Source of the DNA: an uncultured Pelagibacteraceae bacterium
Lineage (GTDB): Bacteria > Pseudomonadota > Alphaproteobacteria > Pelagibacterales > Pelagibacteraceae
Reading direction: 5' to 3'
Length of the DNA: 64,000 nucleotides
Assembly (NCBI GenBank): GCA_902609855.1
Contig: CACLTL010000004.1
Coordinates: 1-64,000, forward strand
The translations under genes and the position numbers were made by a program. The notes below the pieces were generated by a model. It searched no databases. It worked only from the letters and a program-made list of their open reading frames with translations, and was not told the origin of the DNA. Of this stretch, positions 30,726-39,765 are shown one piece after another. How positions within the stretch are numbered: position 1 is the stretch's first letter; the number at the start of each line of letters is the position of its first letter.

Positions 30726-31979
30726 TTAAATTCCTGTATACATCTTACCTGGGTTAAAAATTCTTTTTGGGTCAAAACTTTTTTTTATTTTTTCACTGAT
30801 TTTATACTTAATTGGATCTATTGTAAAAATGTCGGCAGAGGCCTTAAAGTTATCCTCTATTTTAATTAATGTGTAATATCCTTGGTGATTTTTTGTAATT
30901 TCCTTAATTTCTGCTAGAATTTTTGAATTTAAATGATCAAAGGCCATCCAAATAAGGCTGCCACCCCAGTCAATAAAATAATTTAAATCATCTTTTTTAA
31001 GTTTTTGAATAACTTGTAACGTTTCACTTATAGGCACGACTATTCTTATTAAATTACTTTTTGAATTTTTAAAAACTTCTAAGTTTTTTGTTTTACTCCA
31101 AAAAATTTCTGTTTGGACGCTATCTAAAACTGAAAACTCATTGTCAATAAGATCTAGTTCTTTTGAGAGTCTATCGATCCTCTGGTCAACTGAGTTCATT
31201 GGACCTTCTATTCTTATACCAGTCAAGCCACCATCGTGCGTAAGATCATTTAAAATGAAATTTTTTCCAAAATAATCTGGATAAAAAACACCTCCAGAGG
31301 GATCAGTTGATGATGATAAAGATTGTCCTAAATAATCAAGTGCCTTTTTAACATGAGGATTTTTTATAATTAGTGTTTTACTTGTCTCTGGTTTTGGTAG
31401 AACTTTAATTGATATTTCTGTTAAAACTGTGAGTGTTCCAAAAGATCCAGATAATATCTTGCACAAGTCGTAGCCAGTTACGTTTTTTACAACTGTTCCA
31501 CCTGATTTTATTGTTTCACCTTTTCCATTAACTCCTTGAAAACCAAGAAGATGATCTCTAACACTTCCAACTTTAAATCTTCTTGATCCAGCAAAGTTAC
31601 AAGCAACCACACCTCCAATCGAACCGCTGTTGCTCTCTCCGGAAAATAAGTAACCAAAGTCATTAGGCTCAAACGCTAATTGTTGATTATTTTTTTTAAG
31701 CGCTTCTTCAATTTCATTTATAGGGGTACCTGCCTTAACTTTAATATAAAGTTCTTCAGGTTTATAATCAATAATCCCTTTATAATTAGAAAGATCTAAA
31801 GTTTTCTCTGCCTGAAAATTTCTACCAATTTTATTTTTTGATTGTAAACCGCTTATTTCTAAAGGAATACTTTTTTTGTAGCAATTTTTTACAATTTCTA
31901 CAATTTCTTCTCTAGTAGATGGTTTAAAAATATTTTGGTTAAAATCTAGGGATGTCTGGAAATTTTGTTTTTCCTCCAT
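30726..31979 (-). CDS. glcE: Glycolate oxidase subunit GlcE (FAD-binding)
   Basis: A truncated paralogue of GlcD that forms the glycolate oxidase complex. The FAD PCMH fold is visible as PSTREEIVEIVKNCYK, PLEISGLQSK, ESNSGSIGGVVACNFAGSRR and GSVRDHLLGFQGVNGKGE, with KNVTGYDLCKILSGSFGTL. I place the start at the ATG at 31979 (MEEKQNFQ). A GGAAGGGAGAG purine run just upstream can serve as ribosome binding site, while an in-frame ATG nine codons earlier would put that site inside the gene. It overlaps the end of glcD by 41 bases. Confidence 0.95.
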   Translation of the reverse strand: MEEKQNFQTSLDFNQNIFKPSTREEIVEIVKNCYKKSIPLEISGLQSKNKIGRNFQAEKTLDLSNYKGIIDYKPEELYIKVKAGTPINEIEEALKKNNQQLAFEPNDFGYLFSGESNSGSIGGVVACNFAGSRRFKVGSVRDHLLGFQGVNGKGETIKSGGTVVKNVTGYDLCKILSGSFGTLTVLTEISIKVLPKPETSKTLIIKNPHVKKALDYLGQSLSSSTDPSGGVFYPDYFGKNFILNDLTHDGGLTGIRIEGPMNSVDQRIDRLSKELDLIDNEFSVLDSVQTEIFWSKTKNLEVFKNSKSNLIRIVVPISETLQVIQKLKKDDLNYFIDWGGSLIWMAFDHLNSKILAEIKEITKNHQGYYTLIKIEDNFKASADIFTIDPIKYKISEKIKKSFDPKRIFNPGKMYTGI

Positions 31980-33435
31980 GGACGTGAACTCTCCCTTCCT
32001 CAGCACATTTTCTAAGTATTGGATAAACTTTTCCTGGATTTAAAAGTGAATTTGGATCTAAAGCTACTTTTATAGTGAGCTGTTGCTGAATGTCTTTGTC
32101 ATTGAAAGCCTCGCACATTAATTCTCTTTTCTCTATTCCTACTCCATGCTCACCTGTAAGAGCTCCACCAACTTTAACGCAATATTTTAATATATCAGCT
32201 CCAAAGTCTTCGCATTTCTTAAGAGAGTTCTTATCATTAGCATCAAACATAATTAATGGATGAAGATTTCCATCGCCTGCGTGGAAAGCATTAGCAACTG
32301 GTAAATCATATTTTTTTGATAGTCTTGTGATTTCTCTAAGTACTTCTGCAAGTTTACCTCTTGGTATTGAACCGTCCATGCACATATAATCTGGGGCTAA
32401 AACTCCACATGCTGGAAAAGCTGCTTTTCTCCCTGCCCAAAATTTTAATCTCTCTTCATTAGATTTACTTACCTTTAAGCTAGAAGAATTATTTTTTTCT
32501 GCAATTTGTTTTGCTTTTTCAATGTAGGCTTCTACCTCATGCTCAGTTCCATCAAACTCAACTATCATCATCGCCTCTGCATCTGTTGGGTATCCTGCCT
32601 TCGAATAATCATTGGTCGCTTTTGTTAAGGCTTTGTCCATAATTTCCATCCCTGCAGGTATACATCCCTCTGCAATTATTTCTGCTACGCAATTACCTGC
32701 GTCCTCAATTGTTGGAAAACCGATTAATGCAGCCTTTACAATTTCTGGTGACTTAAGAATTTTTACTGTTACTTCTGTTATAACTCCTAGTAAACCCTCT
32801 GAGCCAGTCATTAAACCTAAAAAGTCATAACCTTCTGAGTCCATTGCCTTGCCGCCAAATTTAGTAATTGTTCCATCCATGAGCACAACTTCAATACCTA
32901 AAAGATTATTTGTTGTAGCTCCATATTTTAAAGAGTGCACACCTCCAGAATTTTCAGCTACATTTCCACCAATAGAACATGCAATTTGACTTGAAGGATC
33001 TGGGGCATAGTAAAATCCTTTATCTTGAACTGCGTGAGTGATTGCCAAATTTGTTACACAAGGTTGTGTTACTACACATCTATTCTCGAAATCGATTTCT
33101 AGAATTTTATTAAATTTTCCCATCGCCATTAGTACACAATCTTCTAAAGGCAACGATCCACCCGATAAACCAGTTCCAGCTCCTCTTGGTACTACTTTAA
33201 CTTTATTATCATTACAATATCTTAATACATTACTAACTTCCTCTACAGTCTCAGGCATAACTACGACTAAAGGCATTTGTCTGTAAGCGGTTAAACCATC
33301 AGTTTCGAAAGGTCTTAGTTCATCTGGATGTGAAAGAACATTTTTTGGATTTATTATTCTTCCCATATCAGAAACAATTTTATCTTTTTTCGATAAAATT
33401 GAATTGTCAACTTTCGGCATTTGTAAACTACTCAT
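31939..33435 (-). CDS. glcD: Glycolate oxidase subunit GlcD (FAD-linked)
   Basis: Catalytic flavoprotein, 498 residues, oxidising glycolate to glyoxylate. The FAD-binding PCMH domain has VVPRGAGTGLSGGSLP at about residues 80-95, CSIGGNVAENSGG, KYGATTNNLLGIEVVL and GLMTGSEGLLGVITEVTVK. The C-terminal domain has ANAFHAGDGNLHP and GALTGEHGVGIEKRELM. It follows the aminotransferase gene by eight bases. Marine bacteria use this enzyme on phytoplankton-derived glycolate. Confidence 0.97.
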   Translation of the reverse strand: MSSLQMPKVDNSILSKKDKIVSDMGRIINPKNVLSHPDELRPFETDGLTAYRQMPLVVVMPETVEEVSNVLRYCNDNKVKVVPRGAGTGLSGGSLPLEDCVLMAMGKFNKILEIDFENRCVVTQPCVTNLAITHAVQDKGFYYAPDPSSQIACSIGGNVAENSGGVHSLKYGATTNNLLGIEVVLMDGTITKFGGKAMDSEGYDFLGLMTGSEGLLGVITEVTVKILKSPEIVKAALIGFPTIEDAGNCVAEIIAEGCIPAGMEIMDKALTKATNDYSKAGYPTDAEAMMIVEFDGTEHEVEAYIEKAKQIAEKNNSSSLKVSKSNEERLKFWAGRKAAFPACGVLAPDYMCMDGSIPRGKLAEVLREITRLSKKYDLPVANAFHAGDGNLHPLIMFDANDKNSLKKCEDFGADILKYCVKVGGALTGEHGVGIEKRELMCEAFNDKDIQQQLTIKVALDPNSLLNPGKVYPILRKCAEEGRVHVHGGKTKFPDIPRF

Positions 33436-33443
33436 AAGTTACC

Positions 33444-34607
33444 TTACTTAAGCATTTTTGATATTTTATCTAGTGCTTTTTGAATATTATCCTGAGAAGC
33501 TGCAAAGCTAAAACGTACAAAATCAACAGATGTCTTACCAAAAGCTGTTCCAGGAACAATTGCCACACCAGCCTCGTGCATACATTTTTTTGAAAATTCA
33601 GATCCGCTCATCCCTGTTCCGCTTACATTAGGAAAAGCATAAAAAGCGCCTCCAGGCATACTACAAGTAACTCCTGGCAAATCGTTTAGACCTTTGTGAA
33701 TTAATTTTCTTCTTTGATCAAATTTATCCATCATGTGGTGAATAGAGTCGTCAGGACCATCTAATGCAGCTATCCCAGCAAATTGTGATGGTGCGTTTAC
33801 ACATGAAAAACTATTTATTGCTAATTTTGTTACATGTGAGATTAAACTCTCAGGCCATACGCTCCAGCCCATTCTCCAACCAGTCATAGAGTAAGCTTTA
33901 CTCCAACCATCTAAGACTATTAATCTGTCTTGTAGTTCAGGATAATTAAAAAATGTTGGCATTTCTTTTCCATCAAAAATTTGTCTACTGTAAATTTCAT
34001 CACTTAATATGTAGACATGTGGGTGTTTCTTTAAACCTTCAGCAAGAAAATCTATTGCAGGTTTTTCAACAAAACTACCAGTTGGATTGTTCGGGTTAAT
34101 TAAAATTACTAACCTTGTTTTGTCGGTGATTGAGGATAAAATTTTTTCTGGATCAAACTTTAAATCTTTTTCCTTTGTTAAATCATAAGGAACAGCTTTT
34201 GCTCCAGTATAATTAATCATCGACTCATAAATTGGAAATCCAGGGGTAGGATGAACTATCTCTGCACCAGGTTCTCCAATCATTTGAATTGCGTAATACA
34301 TTGTGGGTTTACCACCTGGCATAATCATAATTCTCTCCGGATCTACATCTTTTTTGTATAAACTTTTTATTTTTCTAGAAACAGCTTGCCTGCATTCTGT
34401 AATACCGTTCGCTAAAACATATCCATGATGTCCATCATCAATAGCTTTTTTAGCTGCATCCATTATGTGTTGGGGAGTTTTAAAATCGGGTTGTCCTAAA
34501 CCTAGGTGGATCATTTCTTTTCCCTGTGCCTCAAGTTTTTTAGCTTCAGCTAATACACTGAAAGCAGTTTCAGTGCCCAATCTTTCTAAATTTTTCGCAA
34601 GTTTCAT
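33444..34607 (-). CDS. Class I/II PLP aminotransferase
   Basis: A 387-residue aminotransferase of the aspartate aminotransferase fold. The PLP lysine lies in SKAYSMTGWRMGW (about residue 234), the cofactor-binding aspartate in LSDEIYSRQI, and the substrate arginine in FVRFSFA near the C-terminus. NPNNPTGSFVEKPAI is also present. The exact amino donor and acceptor cannot be read. Its place directly upstream of glcD suggests transamination linked to glyoxylate (for example glyoxylate to glycine), which is inference; a broad-specificity aspartate or alanine enzyme is equally possible. Confidence 0.88.
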   Translation of the reverse strand: MKLAKNLERLGTETAFSVLAEAKKLEAQGKEMIHLGLGQPDFKTPQHIMDAAKKAIDDGHHGYVLANGITECRQAVSRKIKSLYKKDVDPERIMIMPGGKPTMYYAIQMIGEPGAEIVHPTPGFPIYESMINYTGAKAVPYDLTKEKDLKFDPEKILSSITDKTRLVILINPNNPTGSFVEKPAIDFLAEGLKKHPHVYILSDEIYSRQIFDGKEMPTFFNYPELQDRLIVLDGWSKAYSMTGWRMGWSVWPESLISHVTKLAINSFSCVNAPSQFAGIAALDGPDDSIHHMMDKFDQRRKLIHKGLNDLPGVTCSMPGGAFYAFPNVSGTGMSGSEFSKKCMHEAGVAIVPGTAFGKTSVDFVRFSFAASQDNIQKALDKISKMLK

Positions 34608-34656
34608 ATTTCTAGCCTAAAATAAATTGTCACTTTTGCATATTAGTTTTTTTGCA

Positions 34657-35805
34657 TCACCTATATGCAATTTTAGAGCTATTTAGCTCTTTTATACTCT
34701 TACAACCTAGTAAAATCATATCTCTTCTTATTTCTTCTCTCATTCTTTTTAAAATTTGCTCTACACCAGCTTGCCCACCAGCACCTAGTGCAAATAAAAA
34801 ACCTTTTCCAAAGCTGCATGCTGTTGCACCTAGTGATAACGCTTTTAGAACATGGGTCCCTCTTCTTATTCCTCCATCTAAAATTATTTCTAATTTATCT
34901 CCAACTGCTTCCTTTATTGCTGGCAGTTGATCGAAAGGTGATCGTGAGCCATCAAGTTGCCTTCCACCGTGATTGGATAATAAAATTGCAGTAGCTCCAA
35001 TATCAATCGCTCTTTTTGCATCTTCGACCGACATAACACCTTTTAATGCAAATGGTCCTCCCCATTTTTTTACAACATACTCAGCATCTTTCCAGCTCAT
35101 CGCTGGATCATATTGTTCATTGATATAATCCATTACTCCTTTCGCGATACTAGATCCTTTTTTTGTCCAATGAGAAACATTTGCTAACTCAAATTTTTTA
35201 TTAGTCAAATAATTGAATGCCCATTTAGGATGCATTGCAAAACTCATGATACTTTTTAAAGTTAATTTTGGTGGCGTGGTAAAACCCCATTTATGATCTC
35301 TTTCTCTATTCCCTGCTACAACTGTATCAACAGTTAAACACAAAGATTTAAATCCTGCTGTTTTGCATCTATCAATTAAATTATCTGTTAAACCTTGGTC
35401 TTTGTGAATATAAAGTTGAAACATCTTAGGACCGCTTGCAACATTGGCTATTTCTTCAATAGAAGAAGTTGCCATGGTCGACATACTGTAAAATGTTCCA
35501 AATTTTTCTGCAGCTCTAGCGGATGCTTTGTCTCCATCGTGATGATATAATCTTTGCATGGCAGTTGGCGCCAAAAATAAAGGCATATCAATTTTTTGAC
35601 CAAAAACAGTTGTTGAGAGATCAGGTTCTCCTACACTTGCCAGTATATTAGGTACCAAATCACATTTTAAAAATGACTCTGTATTTCTTTTTAAAGTAGT
35701 CTCATCATCAGAGCCTCCATCTATGTAATGAAAAATTGGAGCTGGTAAATTTTTTTTTGCTAATCTTCTAAAATCTTCAAAATTATAACAATCTTCAAGA
35801 TTCAT
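34657..35805 (-). CDS. FMN-dependent alpha-hydroxy-acid dehydrogenase (LldD/glycolate oxidase family)
   Basis: A 382-residue TIM-barrel flavoprotein. Features are FHYIDGGSDDETT near residue 25, PTAMQRLYHHDGDKASARAAEKFGT, FQLYIHKD, LCLTVDTVVAGNRERD, the active-site histidine in SNHGGRQLDGS and the FMN phosphate loop DGGIRRGTHVLKAL. Family members oxidise L-lactate, glycolate or L-mandelate. It is followed after 49 bases by the aminotransferase and glcDEF, so a 2-hydroxy acid related to that module is likely. Lactate is the commonest substrate of relatives. Confidence 0.9.
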   Translation of the reverse strand: MNLEDCYNFEDFRRLAKKNLPAPIFHYIDGGSDDETTLKRNTESFLKCDLVPNILASVGEPDLSTTVFGQKIDMPLFLAPTAMQRLYHHDGDKASARAAEKFGTFYSMSTMATSSIEEIANVASGPKMFQLYIHKDQGLTDNLIDRCKTAGFKSLCLTVDTVVAGNRERDHKWGFTTPPKLTLKSIMSFAMHPKWAFNYLTNKKFELANVSHWTKKGSSIAKGVMDYINEQYDPAMSWKDAEYVVKKWGGPFALKGVMSVEDAKRAIDIGATAILLSNHGGRQLDGSRSPFDQLPAIKEAVGDKLEIILDGGIRRGTHVLKALSLGATACSFGKGFLFALGAGGQAGVEQILKRMREEIRRDMILLGCKSIKELNSSKIAYR

Positions 35806-35810
35806 TATTA

Positions 35811-36314
35811 TTAAAAGTTTTTTGAAAAAGTAATATGTTGATTATCTGTTCCTGGATTAGTATCGCCCCAGTCATTATTTGAAATATGACTGTAACTGTA
35901 ACTCAATTTAGAATTTTCGAAAATGTCCAGACCTATTTTAACTTCACTTTTAAATTCTAGTGCACTACCTAAATCTTTTCCGTCACCTTTCTCATAATAA
36001 CCAGGAGTAAAACTCGGCAAAATTTTTAAGGGACCAATTCCATACTGTCCTTCAATCCCTGTGTAAAGATAAACTGAACTATTACCTGTCATGAAAGCTC
36101 CAGAAACAGGTTTGAACTTTCCAATAAAAGTATCTCTAAATAAGTTTGGATTTTTGTGTTCTATTCCAAATAGGGTGGTTTGATCATCCCCCTCTTTATC
36201 TATTACATCAAAAGTGCCAGTGTAAAATGAGATATCTGCATCTCCCTGTTCTGCTTGTGCATGAGCAAAAATGATGAAAGTAGATAATAAACTTATTAGC
36301 AGTTTGAATTTCAT
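35811..36314 (-). CDS. PagL-like acyloxyacyl hydrolase (lipid A deacylase family)
   Basis: A 167-residue secreted protein with signal peptide (residues 1-20, cut after AQA) and alternating hydrophobic beta strands typical of an outer-membrane barrel. The segment YSYSHISNNDWGDTNPGTDN near the C-terminus matches the PagL motif, with the catalytic pair His143 and Ser145. PagL removes the 3-O acyl chain from lipid A. The function is by family, and the acidic residue of the triad is not certain. It lies five bases upstream of the FMN enzyme gene and 49 bases downstream of ccmH. Confidence 0.75.
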   Translation of the reverse strand: MKFKLLISLLSTFIIFAHAQAEQGDADISFYTGTFDVIDKEGDDQTTLFGIEHKNPNLFRDTFIGKFKPVSGAFMTGNSSVYLYTGIEGQYGIGPLKILPSFTPGYYEKGDGKDLGSALEFKSEVKIGLDIFENSKLSYSYSHISNNDWGDTNPGTDNQHITFSKNF

Positions 36315-36363
36315 ATAAAAAAATACAACTAAATGTTTAATATGTACAGTTTCCTTTAATGCT

Positions 36364-36723
36364 TTATTGTCTTTTTTTTAGAAAAGTGAAAATGAAAAAA
36401 CCTCCAAAAATTAGTGCTATATAAGGCAAAATCCATAATAAGGAATTTTGAGTATTAAATTGAGGCTTAAACACAATCCAGTCTCCATATTTATCAGACA
36501 TAAACTCATAAATTTCATCTTCTGTTTTGCCCTCATCAATTAAATCTTTAACGACTAATTTTATTGTTTGAGCAAAATCAGAATTCGAATCTGAAATTGA
36601 TTGTCCTTGGCAGACTAGACAGCGTAAATTTTTATGAATTAAATTTGGATCAACGGTCTTTTCTGCTGCAAAAGAAAATTTTGAAAAAAAAATAAATAAT
36701 AATAAAATTAAATTTAATTTCAT
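36364..36723 (-). CDS. ccmH: Cytochrome c-type biogenesis protein CcmH
   Basis: A 119-residue periplasmic thiol protein that reduces apocytochrome c for heme ligation. A signal peptide (residues 1-19) is followed by the redox motif RCLVCQGQSISDSNS (Cys34, Cys37), and a single C-terminal transmembrane helix starts near residue 90 and ends in basic KKRQ. No CcmI-type TPR extension is attached. It overlaps the ccmG end by four bases. Confidence 0.95.
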   Translation of the reverse strand: MKLNLILLLFIFFSKFSFAAEKTVDPNLIHKNLRCLVCQGQSISDSNSDFAQTIKLVVKDLIDEGKTEDEIYEFMSDKYGDWIVFKPQFNTQNSLLWILPYIALIFGGFFIFTFLKKRQ

Positions 36724-37241
36724 GATTTCTCTATAATTTTGATAATATTATCATAATCATCAACTGATAGCGGTCCTATAAATTTTTGTATAATTATTAA
36801 TTCTTTATTTATTAATATACTCTCTGGAATTCCATAAATACCAAATTTCACTGATTGTTTACCATTTTTGTCTTTCGCTAATAAATCATAAGGATTACCT
36901 AACTCATTTAAAAAAGTTCTAGCTTGGGGATCTTTATCCTTAAAATTGATACCTAGTATCATTAAATTTTTTTTTTGGGATAGTTTCATTAATATAGGAT
37001 GCTCAATTTTGCAAGGCGCACACCAGGACGCCCAAAAATTTATTAGTGTGTAGTTATTTTTTTTTATATCGTCTCTTGTATAGGTATCTGACTCATCAAA
37101 AGAAATAATTTTAAATTCAGGAGTCTCTTTATTAATTAAACTTGAGGTATTATAATTTGTATCTCTTGATAGGCTTATATAAAATATTCCTATTACAAAT
37201 AAAAAAATGAATAAAATTGTTATCTTAATTATTTTTTGCAT
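36720..37241 (-). CDS. ccmG: Thiol:disulfide interchange protein CcmG (DsbE)
   Basis: Membrane-anchored thioredoxin-like protein of about 173 residues. The start is put at the ATG at 37241 (MQKIIKITILF), which begins directly with the transmembrane anchor. An upstream in-frame ATG 11 codons earlier would add a non-hydrophobic stretch. The active site is WASWCAPCKIEHP, with GINFKDKDPQARTFLNELGNPYD and the cis-proline loop GIYGIPESILI. It overlaps ccmF by 17 bases. Confidence 0.95.
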   Translation of the reverse strand: MQKIIKITILFIFLFVIGIFYISLSRDTNYNTSSLINKETPEFKIISFDESDTYTRDDIKKNNYTLINFWASWCAPCKIEHPILMKLSQKKNLMILGINFKDKDPQARTFLNELGNPYDLLAKDKNGKQSVKFGIYGIPESILINKELIIIQKFIGPLSVDDYDNIIKIIEKS

Positions 37242-39105
37242 TACTAAATAGTCTGATAGATCCACCAACAACAATCATAATTACCGATATCCAAATCCAA
37301 GCCATTGATGGTTTTTTTTGAAACTTAATGTTGTAATAATCTGATCTATCAATATTGCTCATAGTTAGATAATAATCTTTTATTAAACTGGTTTTAATAG
37401 CTGCCTCATATGTTAAAGTTTTAGGATTGTCGTAAATTCTTATTTCAGGATTTAAAATATTAGTTTGATTTGAATTTATATTTTTTATTTCTAATTTTCC
37501 AATAACTGCTTGATAATTTTTATAATTTTTTAAATCTAAATTCTGTAACTCAATAGAGTAATTATCAAATTTTTTTGTTTCCCCTAATTTGATATTATAA
37601 TCTTTTTCCAACGAGAAAATATCATTTAATCCAATGAACAAAACTAAAAAACCAAAAGACATATGTGAGATAATTCTGGCGAAATCTAATTTATTTTTTT
37701 TAAAAGCTTTTGTTATATCCATAAAAGAGGCGATAATCAAAAATAGAGCGCTGATAATAATAAAATTAGATAATAGTGAATAGCTTTTAAAGAAAAATAT
37801 TATTGCTAAATTTAAACCAATCGCTCCGGTTAATATAAGAAAATAAATTCTAATATTTTCAAATTTGTTTTTTATCCATTTTGCTTTAGGTCCTATGGCC
37901 ATAAATAGAAGAAATACAACAACTACCGGAAATATAATTGCATTATAAAAAGGTGGGCCTACAGAAATTTTGTTTTCTGTTAAAGCATCAGTAAAAATTG
38001 GGTAAATAGTTCCTAGCAAAACGGTAATTAAGTAAAACATCATAAACCAGTTATTAACTAAAATAAATGTTTCTTTACTGTTACGATTTAAATCATAATT
38101 TTCTTTTTTATACTTTTGAAAGAGGAAAAAAATAGATCCAAATATCATTAAACTTAAAAATATTAATATATAAATCCCTCTAGATGGATCGCTCGCAAAT
38201 GTATGAACAGAATTTAAAATCCCAGATCTTACTAAAAAGGTTCCCATAACACTTAAAGTAAATGTAATTAAACATAGAATTATTACCCAAAAATAAAATA
38301 GGTTTCTTTTTTCAAAGACTATTAATGAATGAAATAATGCAGTCATAGCAAACCAAGGTAACAAAGAAGCATTTTCTACTGGATCCCAAAACCAAAAGCC
38401 TCCCCAGCCCAATTCATAATAAGCCCATATAGATCCAACAAGAATTCCAAGTGTTTGAAAACACCAAGATAATAAAACCCAATTTTTTATAGAAAGAGAA
38501 AATGATTTTTCTGAATAATCAGTAATTAATGATGCTATTGCTGCTGAAAAATAAATAGATGCGCCGACAAAACCTACATAAAGTAATGGAGGATGAATAG
38601 CTAAAGCAGGATCTTGTAATATTGGATTTAAACCTAAACCCTCTGATGGAATTGGAGAAATTTTACTAAAAGGATTTGAATTGAAAAGAATAAAAAAAAG
38701 GAAACCTAGTATTAAAATATTTTGAATTATTAAAGTTAAAAGTCTAAAATTTTTTGGGTGATTTTTGTTATAAACTAAAAATAAAAAAGAAAATATTGAG
38801 AGAATGATGGCCCAAAGTAATAGGCTTCCTTCATGATTTCCCCACGTTCCTGCGATCTTATAAAATAAAGGCTTCAAAGAATGTGAGTTTTGGTAAACTG
38901 TAATTAGAGAAAAATCTGAGGTAATAAAAGCAGCTATCAAAACGAAAAAACAAATTATTATTGTGGTGCTTTGGATTAAACTTAATTGAAAAATATTCCT
39001 GTTTACTTCTCCAAAAGTTTTTAGATTTTTATTAGCACTATAAATAATACTTAAACTTAAGACTACGTTTAAAAATAATAATATATTTCCTAGATTACTT
39101 AGCAT
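37225..39105 (-). CDS. ccmF: Cytochrome c heme lyase subunit CcmF
   Basis: A 626-residue multi-pass membrane protein (about 13-15 helices) that attaches heme from CcmE to apocytochrome c. The WWD heme-handling region is GWGGFWFWDPVENASLLPW at about residues 234-252. NPILQDPALAIHPPLLYVGFVG and GTWGNHEGSLLLW are further signatures. It overlaps ccmE by 11 bases. Confidence 0.97.
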   Translation of the reverse strand: MLSNLGNILLFLNVVLSLSIIYSANKNLKTFGEVNRNIFQLSLIQSTTIIICFFVLIAAFITSDFSLITVYQNSHSLKPLFYKIAGTWGNHEGSLLLWAIILSIFSFLFLVYNKNHPKNFRLLTLIIQNILILGFLFFILFNSNPFSKISPIPSEGLGLNPILQDPALAIHPPLLYVGFVGASIYFSAAIASLITDYSEKSFSLSIKNWVLLSWCFQTLGILVGSIWAYYELGWGGFWFWDPVENASLLPWFAMTALFHSLIVFEKRNLFYFWVIILCLITFTLSVMGTFLVRSGILNSVHTFASDPSRGIYILIFLSLMIFGSIFFLFQKYKKENYDLNRNSKETFILVNNWFMMFYLITVLLGTIYPIFTDALTENKISVGPPFYNAIIFPVVVVFLLFMAIGPKAKWIKNKFENIRIYFLILTGAIGLNLAIIFFFKSYSLLSNFIIISALFLIIASFMDITKAFKKNKLDFARIISHMSFGFLVLFIGLNDIFSLEKDYNIKLGETKKFDNYSIELQNLDLKNYKNYQAVIGKLEIKNINSNQTNILNPEIRIYDNPKTLTYEAAIKTSLIKDYYLTMSNIDRSDYYNIKFQKKPSMAWIWISVIMIVVGGSIRLFSNAKNN

Positions 39106-39523
39106 TTTTTTTCATTATATCTTTCAATTCTGGAGGCATATAATTTTCATCATGTTTTGCTAAAATTCTATCGGCTACAAAAAAAGTCTTATCTTGTAAC
39201 TTTCCTTCAGCAACAACACCTTTTTCCTCTGAAAATAAGTTTGGAACTGTACCGCTAAAGCTAATTTTAAGCTCATTATTAAAATCAGTGATTATAAACT
39301 TTATTTCTTCCTCATTAATTATTAATGAATTTTTTTTAACCATTCCTCCTACTCTAATCTTTTTATCAAAATTAATATTTTGATTATTTTTAATATCTGT
39401 AGGAGATTTAAAATATAAAATATTTTTATTTAATGATTGAAGTATAAAGAAAATTCCTGTTACTGATACTAGTAACGTTATTGCTAAGAGTGATGCTCTT
39501 TTTTTTACTTTTTTTGGAAGCAT
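39095..39523 (-). CDS. ccmE: Heme chaperone CcmE
   Basis: A 142-residue periplasmic heme carrier anchored by one N-terminal helix (residues 12-28). The beta-barrel domain has the characteristic FXXPTDI-like segment KSPTDIKNN and IRVGGMVKKNSL. The heme-binding histidine and tyrosine are in KHDENYMPPEL (H-x-x-x-Y). It overlaps ccmF by 11 bases. Confidence 0.97.
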   Translation of the reverse strand: MLPKKVKKRASLLAITLLVSVTGIFFILQSLNKNILYFKSPTDIKNNQNINFDKKIRVGGMVKKNSLIINEEEIKFIITDFNNELKISFSGTVPNLFSEEKGVVAEGKLQDKTFFVADRILAKHDENYMPPELKDIMKKNAK

Positions 39524-39531
39524 TAACTACT

Positions 39532-39765
39532 TTAAATAGTTTTGCTAGATGAGGATAAAACTTGTGAAGCTATTTTTGAATTCTCTATAACTACTTTTTT
39601 TCGCTCAGATGAAAGCTCATTAATCTCTCTCGCAAATTCTCTTTCGTACTTTTTGAGTGTTTTAAGTGTTTTGTAGTAAAGCAAACCGCACGCAATAAAA
39701 GTAATTGCGAAAGATCCCCATACAAATAAACCGTAACTGTTCATTGATAAAAAATTTTGAATCAT
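39532..39765 (-). CDS. ccmD: Heme exporter protein CcmD
   Basis: A 77-residue small membrane protein that stabilises the CcmABC/CcmE complex. A single helix lies around residues 12-32 (YGLFVWGSFAITFIACGLLYY), preceded by the MNSYG motif and followed by a basic and acidic coiled stretch. It overlaps the ccmC end by four bases. The true start may be the internal ATG at 39744 (MNSYGLF), the more typical CcmD N-terminus. Confidence 0.88.
   Translation of the reverse strand: MIQNFLSMNSYGLFVWGSFAITFIACGLLYYKTLKTLKKYEREFAREINELSSERKKVVIENSKIASQVLSSSSKTI

Noticed and set aside
34652-34930. Two plus-strand frames opposite the FMN oxidase gene
   Set aside because: Antisense to a well-conserved gene, no start signal, no recognisable protein.
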